Assembly (NCBI RefSeq): GCF_020025155.1
Contig: NZ_CP073751.1
Location: 310,001 to 374,000, forward strand
Reading direction: 5' to 3'
Origin: Halopseudomonas nanhaiensis
Lineage (GTDB): Bacteria; Pseudomonadota; Gammaproteobacteria; Pseudomonadales; Pseudomonadaceae
Length of the DNA: 64,000 bases
Shown: one piece after another, positions 23,872 through 32,413 of the stretch
How positions within the stretch are numbered: the first letter of the stretch is position 1
Layout: each line of letters starts with the position of its first letter
Position numbers and translations under genes: made by a program
The notes under the pieces: generated by a model
Seen by the model: the letters and a program-made list of their open reading frames with translations, nothing else
Database searches by the model: none
Told to the model about the DNA's origin: nothing

Positions 23872-25379
23872 AGGCCAAACTCCCGGTTGACGATCAGCTG
23901 TGCCCAGGCCAGGGGGCTGAACGAGGCGCCGGCCAACAGTCCAGCCAGCACGGCAAGCGTGGCGGTGAACAGGGTCGGCGCCAGCAGCATCCAGTGCGTC
24001 TCGCCCCATCCGGGCCGACCGTTGCCGAGGGGGCGCTCTTCGGGCCAGGTAGCTGGAGCGGGGCGGAACCACGCGCGGTACAGCAACGGCAGAAAATAGG
24101 CGGCATTTAGCAGCCCGGACAGCACCAGCACTCCGAGGGCCCAGTCTGCACCCACTTCCAGCGCGCCCAGCCCCAGGTACCATTTGCTGATGAATCCGGC
24201 CACCGGCGGCACCCCGATCATGCCCAGCGCACCGATGCTGAACGCCATCATGGTGAGCGGCATGCGCCGGCCCGAGCCGTCGAGTTCATGGATCGAGTGG
24301 ATCCCCAGGGTCTCGGCCAGGTTGCCGGCGCAGTAGAACAGCGTCACCTTCATCAGGCCCTGATGCACCAGATGCGCCAGCGCGCCGACCGCTGCAATCG
24401 GGCCCAGCAGCGCCACCCCCAACAGGATGTAGGACACCTGGCTGACGGTGGAGTAGGCCAGGCGCTTTTTCAGTTCGCTCTGTTTCAGGGCCATGACCGA
24501 GCCGTAGATGATGGTGGCGGCGGATAACGCTAGCAGCGGTACGTGCAGCTGCAGGTCCTCCATCAGCTCAGGTCCGAACACGTCATACACCACGCGGATG
24601 ATGCCGAAGGCGCCGGCCTTGACCACCGCAACGGCGTGCAACAGCGCGCTGACCGGTGCCGGAGCGACCATCGCTCGCGGCAGCCATCCGTGCAGCGGCA
24701 CGATTGCAGCCTTGACGCCCAGTCCGGCCAGCAGCAGCGCGAAGGCGGCGATGTAGGTCGGATTTCTCGCATCGTCTGCGGTCAGGTAACCGCCGGGAAC
24801 AAAGTCGGGGCTGCCTGCCTGAACATGCAGCAAGGCCACGCCGACCAGCACCAGCGCGCCGCCCGCCAGGGTGTAGGTCAGATAGATCCGGCCCGCCGCC
24901 AGTGCCTGGGGTGTGCCGCGATGCACCACCAGCGGAAAGGTTGCCAGCGTGAGCATCTCGTAGAACAGCAGAAAGGTGACCAGGTTGCCGGCCAGGGCGA
25001 TCCCCACCGTCGCGCACACGCAGAGGCTGAAATAACCGAAGAATCGCGAGCGCAGCGGCGAGTCTTCCAGGTAGCCGATCGCGTAGAAGGTGGTCGCCAG
25101 CCAGAGCACCGAAGACAGTGTGATGAACTGCAGCGAGAGCGCGTCGGCCTGCAGAATCAGATCCGCCTGCGGCAGAAACGATAGCGTGAAACGGTAGAAG
25201 TATCCGGCGCTGACCCCATACAGCATCAGCCCGACCAGCAACAGCTTTAGCAGCACCGCACCGATGTTCAGACCCACCCGCAGGCGGACCTGATCCTCGC
25301 GCAGCGCGAAGATCAGCACGCCGGGTATCAGCGAGCTGAGCAACAGCAGCAGCGGCAGCAGCTCTGTCCAGGTGTCCAT
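23868..25379 (-). CDS. MrpD/NuoM-type antiporter subunit, second large subunit, 503 aa
   Basis: A proton-conducting antiporter-like subunit with about 14 membrane helices. It has the TM5 Glu (LLFYEMLTLATFPLVV), the TM7 Lys (GVKAAIVPLHGWLP) and the TM8 Lys (AVVKAGAFGIIRV), plus LKKRLAYSTVSQVSY and the conserved His in LVHQGLMKVTLFY, so the full proton pathway appears intact. ATG 25379 overlaps the upstream stop (TGATG). Length fits MrpD. It sits between two other large subunits of the same family, an unusual threefold arrangement. Confidence 0.88.
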   Translation of the reverse strand: MDTWTELLPLLLLLSSLIPGVLIFALREDQVRLRVGLNIGAVLLKLLLVGLMLYGVSAGYFYRFTLSFLPQADLILQADALSLQFITLSSVLWLATTFYAIGYLEDSPLRSRFFGYFSLCVCATVGIALAGNLVTFLLFYEMLTLATFPLVVHRGTPQALAAGRIYLTYTLAGGALVLVGVALLHVQAGSPDFVPGGYLTADDARNPTYIAAFALLLAGLGVKAAIVPLHGWLPRAMVAPAPVSALLHAVAVVKAGAFGIIRVVYDVFGPELMEDLQLHVPLLALSAATIIYGSVMALKQSELKKRLAYSTVSQVSYILLGVALLGPIAAVGALAHLVHQGLMKVTLFYCAGNLAETLGIHSIHELDGSGRRMPLTMMAFSIGALGMIGVPPVAGFISKWYLGLGALEVGADWALGVLVLSGLLNAAYFLPLLYRAWFRPAPATWPEERPLGNGRPGWGETHWMLLAPTLFTATLAVLAGLLAGASFSPLAWAQLIVNREFGL

Positions 25380-26803
25380 CAGTTGCTTGCCTCGGTCAGC
25401 CAGAAAATCAGCGGCTCGCTCAGCAGTGCCATGGCCCAGACCAGCAGCGCCGGCAGCATCGCCAGCCATTGCGCGAACAGATCCGGGGCGAAGTCCGGCG
25501 GGTTGGTTTCGGCGCGGTTGAAGGTCCTGGCCAGTACGCGGAATACGTAGCCGGCCGTGGCAAGGGTGCCGAGCAGCACGCCCACGGCCCAAGGCCAGTT
25601 GCCAGGTTCGGCCAGCAAGGGCTGCAGCAGCACCCATTTGGCGATGAACCCGCCACTGGGCGGCAGTCCCACCAGACTGAAACCGGCCAGAGCGAAGGCA
25701 AAGGTGGCCACCGGCATGGTCTGCGAAGCGCCGTTGAGCGCTGACACCCGCTTGGTGCCCAGGGTGCCCTGGATTTCCCCGGCAGCCAGAAACAGGCTGA
25801 CCTTGGCCAGCCCGTGTGCGAGAACGAACAGCCATAGCGCCACCGACAGTATCGCGCTGCGCCAGTGCAGCAGCAGACCGAGTGCCAGCAGTGCATAGCC
25901 GAGCTGCGCCACGGTGGAATACGCCACCAGCCGCTTGAGCCAGCCGGTACGCAGGGCAGACCAGCCACCGCCGATCAGTGCCAGTACCCCGGCGATACCG
26001 AACAGGGGTCCGATGCTGACCGCCAGTTCGGTCGGCGCGATGCGGCTCCAGACCAGCCACAGGATGAACAGCGGTCCCTTGACCACAAGCGCAGACAACA
26101 ACGCACTCACCGCGGTCGGTGCACGGCTGTGGGCATCGGGCAGCCACATGTGCAGCGGCCAGAGAGCGCCCTTGGTCATCAGTCCGAGGGTGATCAGCAG
26201 CAGGGATACGCGCGTCGTCGCATCGTCTACCGTCATGCTGCCGAGCAGGCCGATATCCAGCACCCCGTAGCGGCCGTAGAGCAGCGCCACGCCGAGCAGG
26301 TAGCACAGCGAACCCGCCAGCGAGAGCAGCAGGTAACGCAGGGCGGCGCTGTACGCGTGCCGGCCGGCCAGAGCAATCATCGCGACCGCGCCGAGCCCGA
26401 GCAGCTCCAGGGTGACGTACCAGTTGAACAGGTCTCGCGAGAGCCACAGCGCCGCAAGGCTGGCGTGCAGCAGACTGGACAATGGCCAATAGTCGCTGTG
26501 ACGGGTTTCGCTATGGCGGCTGCGCGCGGCATACACCGCAACCAGCATATGGATGAGCGCGGTGTAGCACAGCAGTAGCGAGCTCAGCATGCTGATCTCG
26601 AAGCGAATGCCCAGCGGAGCCGCCCAACCGCCTATGGCCAGTTGCATGGTGCCGCCCTGCACCGCCTGCTGCAGGGAGACGCCGGCGCAGAGCAGGCTCG
26701 CCAGGCTGCTGAGAATCACCCAGTAACCCGAGCGGATGCGCAGCAACAGAAGCAGCAGCGCCGTCGCCAATGGAATCGACAGGCTGCCGAGCGCTGCCAG
26801 CAT
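25379..26803 (-). CDS. MrpD/NuoN-type antiporter subunit, first large subunit, 474 aa
   Basis: The most upstream of three paralogous large subunits. TM5 has NWYVTLELLGLGA with its Glu, TM7 has MTKGALWPLHMWLP and TM8 ALVVKGPLF with their Lys residues; LKRLVAYSTVAQLGY and AHGLAKVSLF follow. ATG 26803 has AGGAGGA at the proper distance and overlaps the upstream stop in TGATG; a TTG one codon earlier is an alternative. About 13-14 membrane helices. Expected role: one of the ion-translocating modules of a multi-subunit cation/proton antiporter in the inner membrane. Confidence 0.87.
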   Translation of the reverse strand: MLAALGSLSIPLATALLLLLLRIRSGYWVILSSLASLLCAGVSLQQAVQGGTMQLAIGGWAAPLGIRFEISMLSSLLLCYTALIHMLVAVYAARSRHSETRHSDYWPLSSLLHASLAALWLSRDLFNWYVTLELLGLGAVAMIALAGRHAYSAALRYLLLSLAGSLCYLLGVALLYGRYGVLDIGLLGSMTVDDATTRVSLLLITLGLMTKGALWPLHMWLPDAHSRAPTAVSALLSALVVKGPLFILWLVWSRIAPTELAVSIGPLFGIAGVLALIGGGWSALRTGWLKRLVAYSTVAQLGYALLALGLLLHWRSAILSVALWLFVLAHGLAKVSLFLAAGEIQGTLGTKRVSALNGASQTMPVATFAFALAGFSLVGLPPSGGFIAKWVLLQPLLAEPGNWPWAVGVLLGTLATAGYVFRVLARTFNRAETNPPDFAPDLFAQWLAMLPALLVWAMALLSEPLIFWLTEASN

Positions 26804-27090
26804 CAAGGGTCCTCCTGCGTGCGGACCTGCTCGTGACCCGGCGCGGCCAGACGCAGGGCGAACGCGGTCGCGCTGACGGCTACTACCAGTCCGGTGACCA
26901 CCAGGGCATGCGGCAGCGGATCACTGACATCCCCGCGCCTGGCCAGCGACACCAGCACCATGAACACGCCGCTGCCCATGATGTTGATCGCGATCAGACG
27001 GCGAATCGGATGATCCTGGCTGCACAGGCCGTGCAGGCCGATCACCCACAGCAGCAGACCCATGCCCAGATACAGCGCGGCGGCAGTCAT
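26803..27090 (-). CDS. mrpC: MrpC/NuoK-like antiporter subunit, 95 aa
   Basis: Three membrane helices in 95 residues: about 3-22, 30-52 and 60-84. GLHGLCSQDHPIRRLIAINIM and HALVVTGLVVAVSATAFAL are the usual MrpC/MnhC segments, related to complex I subunit NuoK. The Glu that NuoK has in its second helix is not present, as is normal for MrpC. It overlaps both the MrpB-like gene (4 bases) and the first large subunit (1 base). Confidence 0.88.
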   Translation of the reverse strand: MTAAALYLGMGLLLWVIGLHGLCSQDHPIRRLIAINIMGSGVFMVLVSLARRGDVSDPLPHALVVTGLVVAVSATAFALRLAAPGHEQVRTQEDP

Positions 27091-27998
27091 CCGTCCATCT
27101 CCCGCTGCTCACCAATCACCAGCAGCGTCAGGGTGGTGGCGATGGACAGCGTGGCGACCAGCTCTATGGCGAGAATCAGCACGCCGGCCTGCTTCGCCGG
27201 CAGCACCAGCCAGCCGCTGCCCCAGGCCGCCGTCACCACAGCGGTGCCGAGAAACACGATTACACCGCCGCATACCAGCAGGCGAACCGGTAGGCGTGAC
27301 CAGTCAGCCGGGCCGACCATCCCGGCCAGGCGCAGCACCACGGCGCAGGCCGCCAGCAGCGCGCCAGCCTGAAAAGCCCCGCCCGGCGCATGGCTGCCAC
27401 GCCACAACAGGTAGCCGGCTATCACCACCCCGACCGGGGCGAGCAGGCGCGCCCAGGCGAGCAGGACCGTCCAGGCGGGCGCGAATCGCTCGGCCGCAGG
27501 TCGCAGCTGGCGCACGCCGAGCAGCGCCAGCATCAGCACCACCAGCTCGAGCAGGGTGTCCCAGCCGCGGAAGTTGAGCAGTACGGCGGTCACCGGGTGT
27601 TCGACCCCGCTGGCAGGCAGGTAATGGTCAACCAGCGCAGGCAATGCCGACCGGTAGTCCAGTACCGGCAGGGACGCGTGCAGCAGAATGGCGAGAACTG
27701 CCGTGCCAAGCAGTGCTGAGCCGATCAACCGGGCACGGGGCTGGCGACCCTGCTTCCGGGGTGTCTGGCGAGCCAGCGCGCCGAACAGCAGCACGCCGGT
27801 CAAGCCGGCGCCGATCGCAGCTTCGGCCAGGGCCAGATCCGGCGCACCGAGGCGTGCCCAGGTCAGCGCCAGCAGCAGGCCGAAGCTGATGAACAGGATT
27901 ACCGCGGTATACAGGTCACGCGCGTGGATCGCCGCCACCGCCAGTACCGGCAGCAACAGACAGAGCGTGCCATCGAACAGCAGTCCCACGTCAGCCAT
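27087..27998 (-). CDS. mrpB: MbhD (DUF4040)-MrpB fusion antiporter subunit, 303 aa
   Basis: Two modules in one chain. Residues 1-85 match the DUF4040/MbhD segment that forms part of the MrpA C-terminal region (LYTAVILFISFGLLLAL, APDLALAEAAIGAGLTGVLL). Residues 125-300 match MrpB/MnhB (TAVLLNFRGWDTLLELVVLM, GSHAPGGAFQAGALLAA). In classic Mrp operons these parts sit on MrpA and MrpB; here the MrpA tail is joined to MrpB and the antiporter-like part of MrpA is supplied by separate genes. About nine membrane helices. ATG 27998 overlaps mrpG by 8 bases. Confidence 0.86.
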   Translation of the reverse strand: MADVGLLFDGTLCLLLPVLAVAAIHARDLYTAVILFISFGLLLALTWARLGAPDLALAEAAIGAGLTGVLLFGALARQTPRKQGRQPRARLIGSALLGTAVLAILLHASLPVLDYRSALPALVDHYLPASGVEHPVTAVLLNFRGWDTLLELVVLMLALLGVRQLRPAAERFAPAWTVLLAWARLLAPVGVVIAGYLLWRGSHAPGGAFQAGALLAACAVVLRLAGMVGPADWSRLPVRLLVCGGVIVFLGTAVVTAAWGSGWLVLPAKQAGVLILAIELVATLSIATTLTLLVIGEQREMDG

Positions 27999-28320
27999 CG
28001 GCGGGCTCTCCGCGGGTTTCGGCTGGCGCGTCCTCGCCGCTCTGTTCCTGCTGATAATGCGCGAGCAGCTGGCAGGCCGTGGCGCCGGAGCCCATGATCA
28101 GCAGCCAGATCAGCACCATGACCAGCACCTCCCGCGGGCTGTCGGCCCGCAGTGCCAGACCGGCGACCACGCAACCCAGGCCGAGCGTATCGGCCTTGGT
28201 CACCGCATGCAGGCGGCAGTACAGATCAGGAAAACGCAGCAGTCCCAGGGTGCCGGCGATAAAGAAGAAGCCGCTGGCAATCCAGAAGGGCACGCTGAGC
28301 CAGTGCCACCACTCACTCAT
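27991..28320 (-). CDS. mrpG: MrpG-like antiporter subunit, 109 aa
   Basis: MrpG/MnhG family: LSVPFWIASGFFFIAGTLGLLRFPDLYCRLHAVTKADTLGLG covers the family signature (RFPDLYxRLHAxTKADTLG), with three membrane helices and a hydrophilic C-terminal tail (QQEQSGEDAPAETRGEPADG). Start ATG 28320 (MSEWWHW) overlaps mrpF by 8 bases. It is a structural subunit of the antiporter. Confidence 0.92.
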   Translation of the reverse strand: MSEWWHWLSVPFWIASGFFFIAGTLGLLRFPDLYCRLHAVTKADTLGLGCVVAGLALRADSPREVLVMVLIWLLIMGSGATACQLLAHYQQEQSGEDAPAETRGEPADG

Positions 28321-28564
28321 GCCGGGCCCTGCGCAGGTACTGCACCAGTGCGGCGGATACCGCAGCGGCAAGCAGGGCGAGTACCAGCGCCGTGTCCAGC
28401 AGCGCCGGCTGTTCGAACCAGTAGGCCATGATCATCAGCAGCGCGGTGCCGGTAGTGCCGAACAACTGTATGGCCAGGAGGCGGTCGGCTCGGCTCGGCC
28501 CGCGCAGGATTCGCCATAAGCCGGCACCGATGCTCAGCAGCAGACAGAGTGCGAGTACGCTCAT
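28313..28564 (-). CDS. mrpF: MrpF-like antiporter subunit, 83 aa
   Basis: MrpF/MnhF family: three membrane helices; LWRILRGPSRADRLLAIQLFGT contains the family RGPSxxDRxLA motif, and LLDTALVLALLAAAVSAAL forms the last helix. It overlaps mrpE by 4 bases and mrpG by 8. Confidence 0.92.
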   Translation of the reverse strand: MSVLALCLLLSIGAGLWRILRGPSRADRLLAIQLFGTTGTALLMIMAYWFEQPALLDTALVLALLAAAVSAALVQYLRRARHE

Positions 28565-29052
28565 GGCAGGTCCTCGCCAAACAGCCGGCAGAGCGACCGC
28601 TCGAGCGCCTCTACCGATCGCTGCCAGTCCGAATGCCGATCAAGCACATGCAGCCGCAGCAGGTCAGACTGCATGCCGGTGGCCAACGTACCGGGAAGCA
28701 GCCCGACGAGGCTCGAGAGCAGCAGCCGAACCTGACGGTGACGCGAGCGCACCGGGTAATCGACCCAGCCCGGGGCGATGGGCCTGCGCGGGTGCAGTGC
28801 ACGGCGAGCAACGTCCCAGCCGCCCGCGATGGCGGCCCACAGGAAACCGATGACGAATCTGGGCAGCGCGAGTGGGCGTATGGGCAGCGGCGCCAGTTGC
28901 AGGCGCACGGCGAGCGCGGCTGCAGCGATGACGCTTGGCAGCCCCAGATACCAGCCGCTATTGCCGGCCAGAAGCAGCCAGAGCGCAGCGAAGAGCGTCG
29001 CCCAGTACAAGGCTGCTAGCCATGTTGAAGATGTCATCCGGCGGACAGGCAC
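28561..29052 (-). CDS. mrpE: MrpE-like antiporter subunit, 163 aa
   Basis: MrpE/MnhE family: two N-terminal membrane helices (about 12-28 and 32-50), the conserved PRFVIGFLWAAIAGGWDVARRAL segment shortened in the usual place, and a soluble C-terminal domain (LLLSSLVGLLPGTLATGM, LRLHVLDRHSDW). The start is taken as GTG 29052, with GGGAG 6 bases upstream; an ATG at 29037 lacks a ribosome-binding site. First gene of the operon. About 140 bases upstream is GC-rich, with TTGACC on the minus strand as a possible -35. Confidence 0.87.
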   Translation of the reverse strand: MPVRRMTSSTWLAALYWATLFAALWLLLAGNSGWYLGLPSVIAAAALAVRLQLAPLPIRPLALPRFVIGFLWAAIAGGWDVARRALHPRRPIAPGWVDYPVRSRHRQVRLLLSSLVGLLPGTLATGMQSDLLRLHVLDRHSDWQRSVEALERSLCRLFGEDLP

Positions 29053-29192
29053 CTGTCACTCCCATCTTGGTGTGCAATCCGACGCCGAAGACCCGACGGC
29101 CCCGGTCAACAGAGATCTATCGGAGGGATGCCGTGGCACCCGGACGCGAAACGGATCGCGTCGCTCTCCCTAGTCTAGCTGCAGACTGCACG

Positions 29193-29224
29193 CCCGGCGG
29201 GTTTGTTCAACCCGCACCGCCGGG
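29193..29224 (-). terminator. Nested hairpins after the chemoreceptor gene
   Basis: GCGGGTT (29197-29203) and AACCCGC (29209-29215) form a 7-bp stem with a 5-base loop; a longer alternative pairs CCCGGCGG (29193-29200) with CCGCCGGG (29217-29224). Both lie just past the chemoreceptor stop at 29231. There is no T-run. Confidence 0.45.
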
Positions 29225-29230
29225 GGTGGG

Positions 29231-30901
29231 TTAGCGCATGTGTCGCAGGCTTCGCTCGCTGCTGTCACCGAGTTGGAAGAACCGCACCTTGGCACTCAGC
29301 TGATCGGCCAGCGCAGCCAGTTCGTGACTGGAGGCTGCCACCTGATCCGAGCCGGCGGAGGTCTGCATGGTGGCGTCGTGGATGCGGGTGATGTTCTGGT
29401 TCACTTCCTCGGCCACGGCACTCTGCTGCTCCGAGGCGCTGGCAATCTGCGCATTCATGTCGTTGATCTCGCCGACTTCGTGGCGAATCTTGCCCAGCGC
29501 CGCTTCGGCGCGGGTGGTCTGTTCCACCGTGGTACGCGCCAGGTCGCGGCTGGTCTGCATGACAGCGGCGGCCTTGCTGGCTCCGGTCTGCAGGCGCCCG
29601 ATCATTTCCTGAATCTCTCGCGTCGACTGCTGGGTGCGGGCGGCAAGCGCGCGCACCTCATCGGCGACCACCGCAAAGCCGCGCCCCTGCTCACCGGCCC
29701 GCGCGGCTTCGATGGCGGCGTTGAGGGCGAGCAGGTTGGTCTGCTCGGCGATGGCGTTGATGACCTCCGTGATCTTTTCGATGTCGCCACTGTCGCGCGA
29801 TACCTGCTGCACGGTCTCTGCCGCTTCTTCCAGCGTGGCCGCCAGGTGCTGAATCGCGCCTGAAGCTTCCTTCACCTTAAGATTGCCGTTCTCGACCTCG
29901 CCTTCGGCATTTCGGGTAGCACGCGCCGCGCTGGCAGCATAACTGGCGACTTCATTGACGGTAGCTGCCATCTCGTTGATCGCTGTGGCCATCTGCTGGG
30001 CTTCTGCACTCTGCAGGCGAATCTGCCGGTTATTGCTGTCGGAGGTGCCCAGCAGCTGGCCGGACGACTGGGTCAGGGCCTCCGCTGCCTGGGAGACGTC
30101 CCTCATGGTGTCGCGCAGTCGGGACTGCGTCAGCTTGAGTGTCCCCATGACGCTGTCGGGGTAGTCGGTGTCAATGCGCTGGTTGAGACGGCCTGCTGCG
30201 AGCCCCTTGATCGCTTCGGCGACTTCATGCGGTTCCGCGCCCAGGGTCGCTCGAATACTGCGGATGATCAGCACTGATACGAAGATGCTCAGGATCAACG
30301 CAACCCCGGTGGCGACGAGTGTCAGCATGCGGAAACCGCTGGCCGTTTCGCGCACTAGGCCGATGTCGCGAACGATCTGCGCTTCCTGATAATCGATGAA
30401 AACGTTGATCCGTTTAAGCCATTCGCTATAGGCGGGCGAGACGTCGGCCAGAAGGAACATGCGGGCCGCCTCCCGGTCGCCGCTTTCACGCAGTGCAATC
30501 AGCTCACGGGTCATCGGCATGGTCGTCGCTTCGATGTCCTTGATGTCGTTCAGTAGACGACGCTCGTCGGCATTGCCGCTGGCGGCGATGAGCGCATCCA
30601 TGCCGCTGGCTGACTCCTGGTAGAAGCGATCCAGCCTGTCGTTTTCGCGCAGATGTGCGGAGAGCTTGAGCGGGTCGTTGACCAGTACTGCGTCGCGGAT
30701 GGCGATCGCCCGGTCGTGTACCGAGCCGCGGAAGTTGATGGCGAAACGCTGTTTCGCCGTGGCGCCCTCGCTGACGTCTGTAAGTGTCCGGTCGATGAAC
30801 CCGACCCGCTGTATGCCGATGCCGCTCAGCACGAGCATCAGCGAAAGTACCAGACCGAACCCCAGTCCCAGACGCTGTGCAGTAGTCATTGCAGAAAACA
30901 T
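29231..30901 (-). CDS. Methyl-accepting chemotaxis protein, 556 aa
   Basis: Layout: membrane helix about 8-30; periplasmic domain 31-190 that looks like a four-helix bundle (4HB_MCP type); second helix about 190-213; HAMP about 214-268; signalling domain about 330-540 with the invariant hairpin ([20 protein letters not shown], then [15 protein letters not shown]). There is no C-terminal NWETF-type pentapeptide; the chain ends SERSLRHMR, so methylation enzymes must be recruited otherwise. ATG 30901 has GAGGAG 6 bases upstream, better than an ATG four codons inside. It signals to CheA/CheW. The ligand is unknown. Confidence 0.93.
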   Translation of the reverse strand: MFSAMTTAQRLGLGFGLVLSLMLVLSGIGIQRVGFIDRTLTDVSEGATAKQRFAINFRGSVHDRAIAIRDAVLVNDPLKLSAHLRENDRLDRFYQESASGMDALIAASGNADERRLLNDIKDIEATTMPMTRELIALRESGDREAARMFLLADVSPAYSEWLKRINVFIDYQEAQIVRDIGLVRETASGFRMLTLVATGVALILSIFVSVLIIRSIRATLGAEPHEVAEAIKGLAAGRLNQRIDTDYPDSVMGTLKLTQSRLRDTMRDVSQAAEALTQSSGQLLGTSDSNNRQIRLQSAEAQQMATAINEMAATVNEVASYAASAARATRNAEGEVENGNLKVKEASGAIQHLAATLEEAAETVQQVSRDSGDIEKITEVINAIAEQTNLLALNAAIEAARAGEQGRGFAVVADEVRALAARTQQSTREIQEMIGRLQTGASKAAAVMQTSRDLARTTVEQTTRAEAALGKIRHEVGEINDMNAQIASASEQQSAVAEEVNQNITRIHDATMQTSAGSDQVAASSHELAALADQLSAKVRFFQLGDSSERSLRHMR

Positions 30902-31216
30902 GGCAGGCTCCTCGCCTTGATTGATAGCCTAATGATAGCACTAAGTTGTACAAGATAAACAAGTCGTACAAATATTAGCGATCTTCGGCCGCCACCTCGT
31001 ATCGGCCGCAATTGCAGGACCTTTAGATCAAAAGCGGTGATGGCGTGGATCAGAGCGGAAAATCTTCTTGGCTGGTTGTTGCGTCTGCGTACATGTTCTG
31101 TACAAGATAGGCGCATACACTTGATCAATAGACCTGCATTTCGCCGGTCAAACCCGGTTCGCCGGCTACGCTTTACGGGTATTGTTGGCGTAGCCCATCA
31201 ACTGAAGGAGGTTCCC
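30902..31216. other. Divergent control region between the chemoreceptor and acyl-CoA dehydrogenase genes
   Basis: A 315-base stretch without a credible gene, locally AT-rich near 30920-30975. It contains TTGTACAA (30946-30953, self-complementary), GTACAA (30966-30971) and a second copy of TGTACAAGATA (30947-30957 and 31098-31108). The last 20 bases carry the GAAGGAGG ribosome-binding site of the dehydrogenase. Promoters for both genes must lie here; I could not place them with confidence. Confidence 0.5.
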
Positions 31217-32395
31217 GTGAGCGATCTTGAGACGTTCCGCCTGGAGACACGCGCCTGGCTGGAAGAAAACTGTCCGCAGAGCATGCGTGCGCCGATGACC
31301 AGCGACGAGGATTCCTGCTGGGGTGGGCGCAAGTTCTCGTTCAAGAGCGACGACCAGCGGCTCTGGCTGGAGCGCATGGCCGAACGCGGCTGGACCGCTC
31401 CGGACTGGCCCCAGGAGTACGGTGGCGGAGGACTGTCGCAGGCCGAGCACAAGGTGCTGCGCGAGGAGCTGGCACGTATCCGGGCGCGCCCGGCACTGTC
31501 CAGCTTCGGCGTATGGATGATCGGGCCGGCGATCCTCAAGTTCGGCTCCGAGGAACTGAAGCGTCAGCATCTCCCGCCTATCGTACGCGGCGAGATTCGC
31601 TGGTGTCAGGGCTATAGCGAGCCCGGTGCAGGTTCGGACCTGGCAGGCCTGCAGACCCGCGCCGAAGACCAGGGCGACCACTTCATCGTCAATGGTCAGA
31701 AGATCTGGACGTCCTATGCCGACAAGGCAGACTGGATGTTCTGCCTGGTGCGAACCAATACCGAAGCCAAGAAGCAGCTGGGCATCAGCCTGGTGCTGTT
31801 CGACATGACCACGCCGGGTGTCAGCACTCGCCCGATCAAGCTGATTTCCGGCAGCTCGCCGTTCTGCGAAACCTTCCTGGATAACGTCAAGGTCGAAAAA
31901 AGCCAGGTGGTCGGGGAGATCAACGCCGGCTGGACCATCGCCAAGTACCTGTTGACCCACGAGCGGGAAATGATCGGCGGCATGGGTCGTACCGCAGCCG
32001 GTCAGAAAACCCTGGCGCAACAGGCCGTGGACGCCGTCGGCCTGGAAGATGGTCGCCTTGCCGATGGCCTGCTGCGAGCCGAAGTGGCCCGCTGGGATCT
32101 GGATGCGCGGGCGTTCGAGCTGACCGCCGAGCGGGTGCTCGACGAGGCCAAGGCCGGACAGGGCGTGGGGCATGCATCAGCGATGCTCAAGTATTACGGC
32201 ACCGAGCTGAACAAGCGTCGTCAGGAGCTGCTGGTCGCCCTGCGCGGCAGCGAGGCGCTGGTCTGGGAAGGCGAGGCATCGCGCGAAGGCATCATTCCGC
32301 GCACCTGGCTGCGGTCCAAAGGCAACTCGATCGAGGGCGGTACCTCCGAGGTGCAGCTCAACGTCATTGCCCGCAACATTCTCGGGCTTCAATAA
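31217..32395 (+). CDS. Acyl-CoA dehydrogenase, large-type, 392 aa
   Basis: FAD-dependent acyl-CoA dehydrogenase fold: N-terminal helical domain (ERMAERGWTAPDWPQEYGGG), middle beta domain with CQGYSEPGAGSDLAGLQT, and C-terminal helical domain ending WLRSKGNSIEGGTSEVQLN, where the catalytic Glu region is expected. The start is GTG 31217 with GAAGGAGG 5 bases upstream; the longer in-frame upstream sequence is Arg-rich and unlike the family. It is followed after 18 bases by a second dehydrogenase, and such pairs often form heteromeric enzymes on branched, steroid-like or aromatic acyl-CoAs. The substrate cannot be named here. Confidence 0.9.
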   Translation: MSDLETFRLETRAWLEENCPQSMRAPMTSDEDSCWGGRKFSFKSDDQRLWLERMAERGWTAPDWPQEYGGGGLSQAEHKVLREELARIRARPALSSFGVWMIGPAILKFGSEELKRQHLPPIVRGEIRWCQGYSEPGAGSDLAGLQTRAEDQGDHFIVNGQKIWTSYADKADWMFCLVRTNTEAKKQLGISLVLFDMTTPGVSTRPIKLISGSSPFCETFLDNVKVEKSQVVGEINAGWTIAKYLLTHEREMIGGMGRTAAGQKTLAQQAVDAVGLEDGRLADGLLRAEVARWDLDARAFELTAERVLDEAKAGQGVGHASAMLKYYGTELNKRRQELLVALRGSEALVWEGEASREGIIPRTWLRSKGNSIEGGTSEVQLNVIARNILGLQ

Positions 32396-32413
32396 CGGAT
32401 CGGGGGACGCAAC

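Noticed and set aside
22231-24183. A longer start for the 546-aa antiporter subunit, giving 650 aa
   Set aside because: The added N-terminal part is Arg/Pro-rich, lies inside the preceding gene and lacks membrane helices; GTG 23871 gives the GTGA overlap expected in this operon.
23868-26489. An 873-codon fused antiporter protein
   Set aside because: The first 370 codons are an out-of-frame reading of the upstream 474-aa subunit; the real start is ATG 25379.
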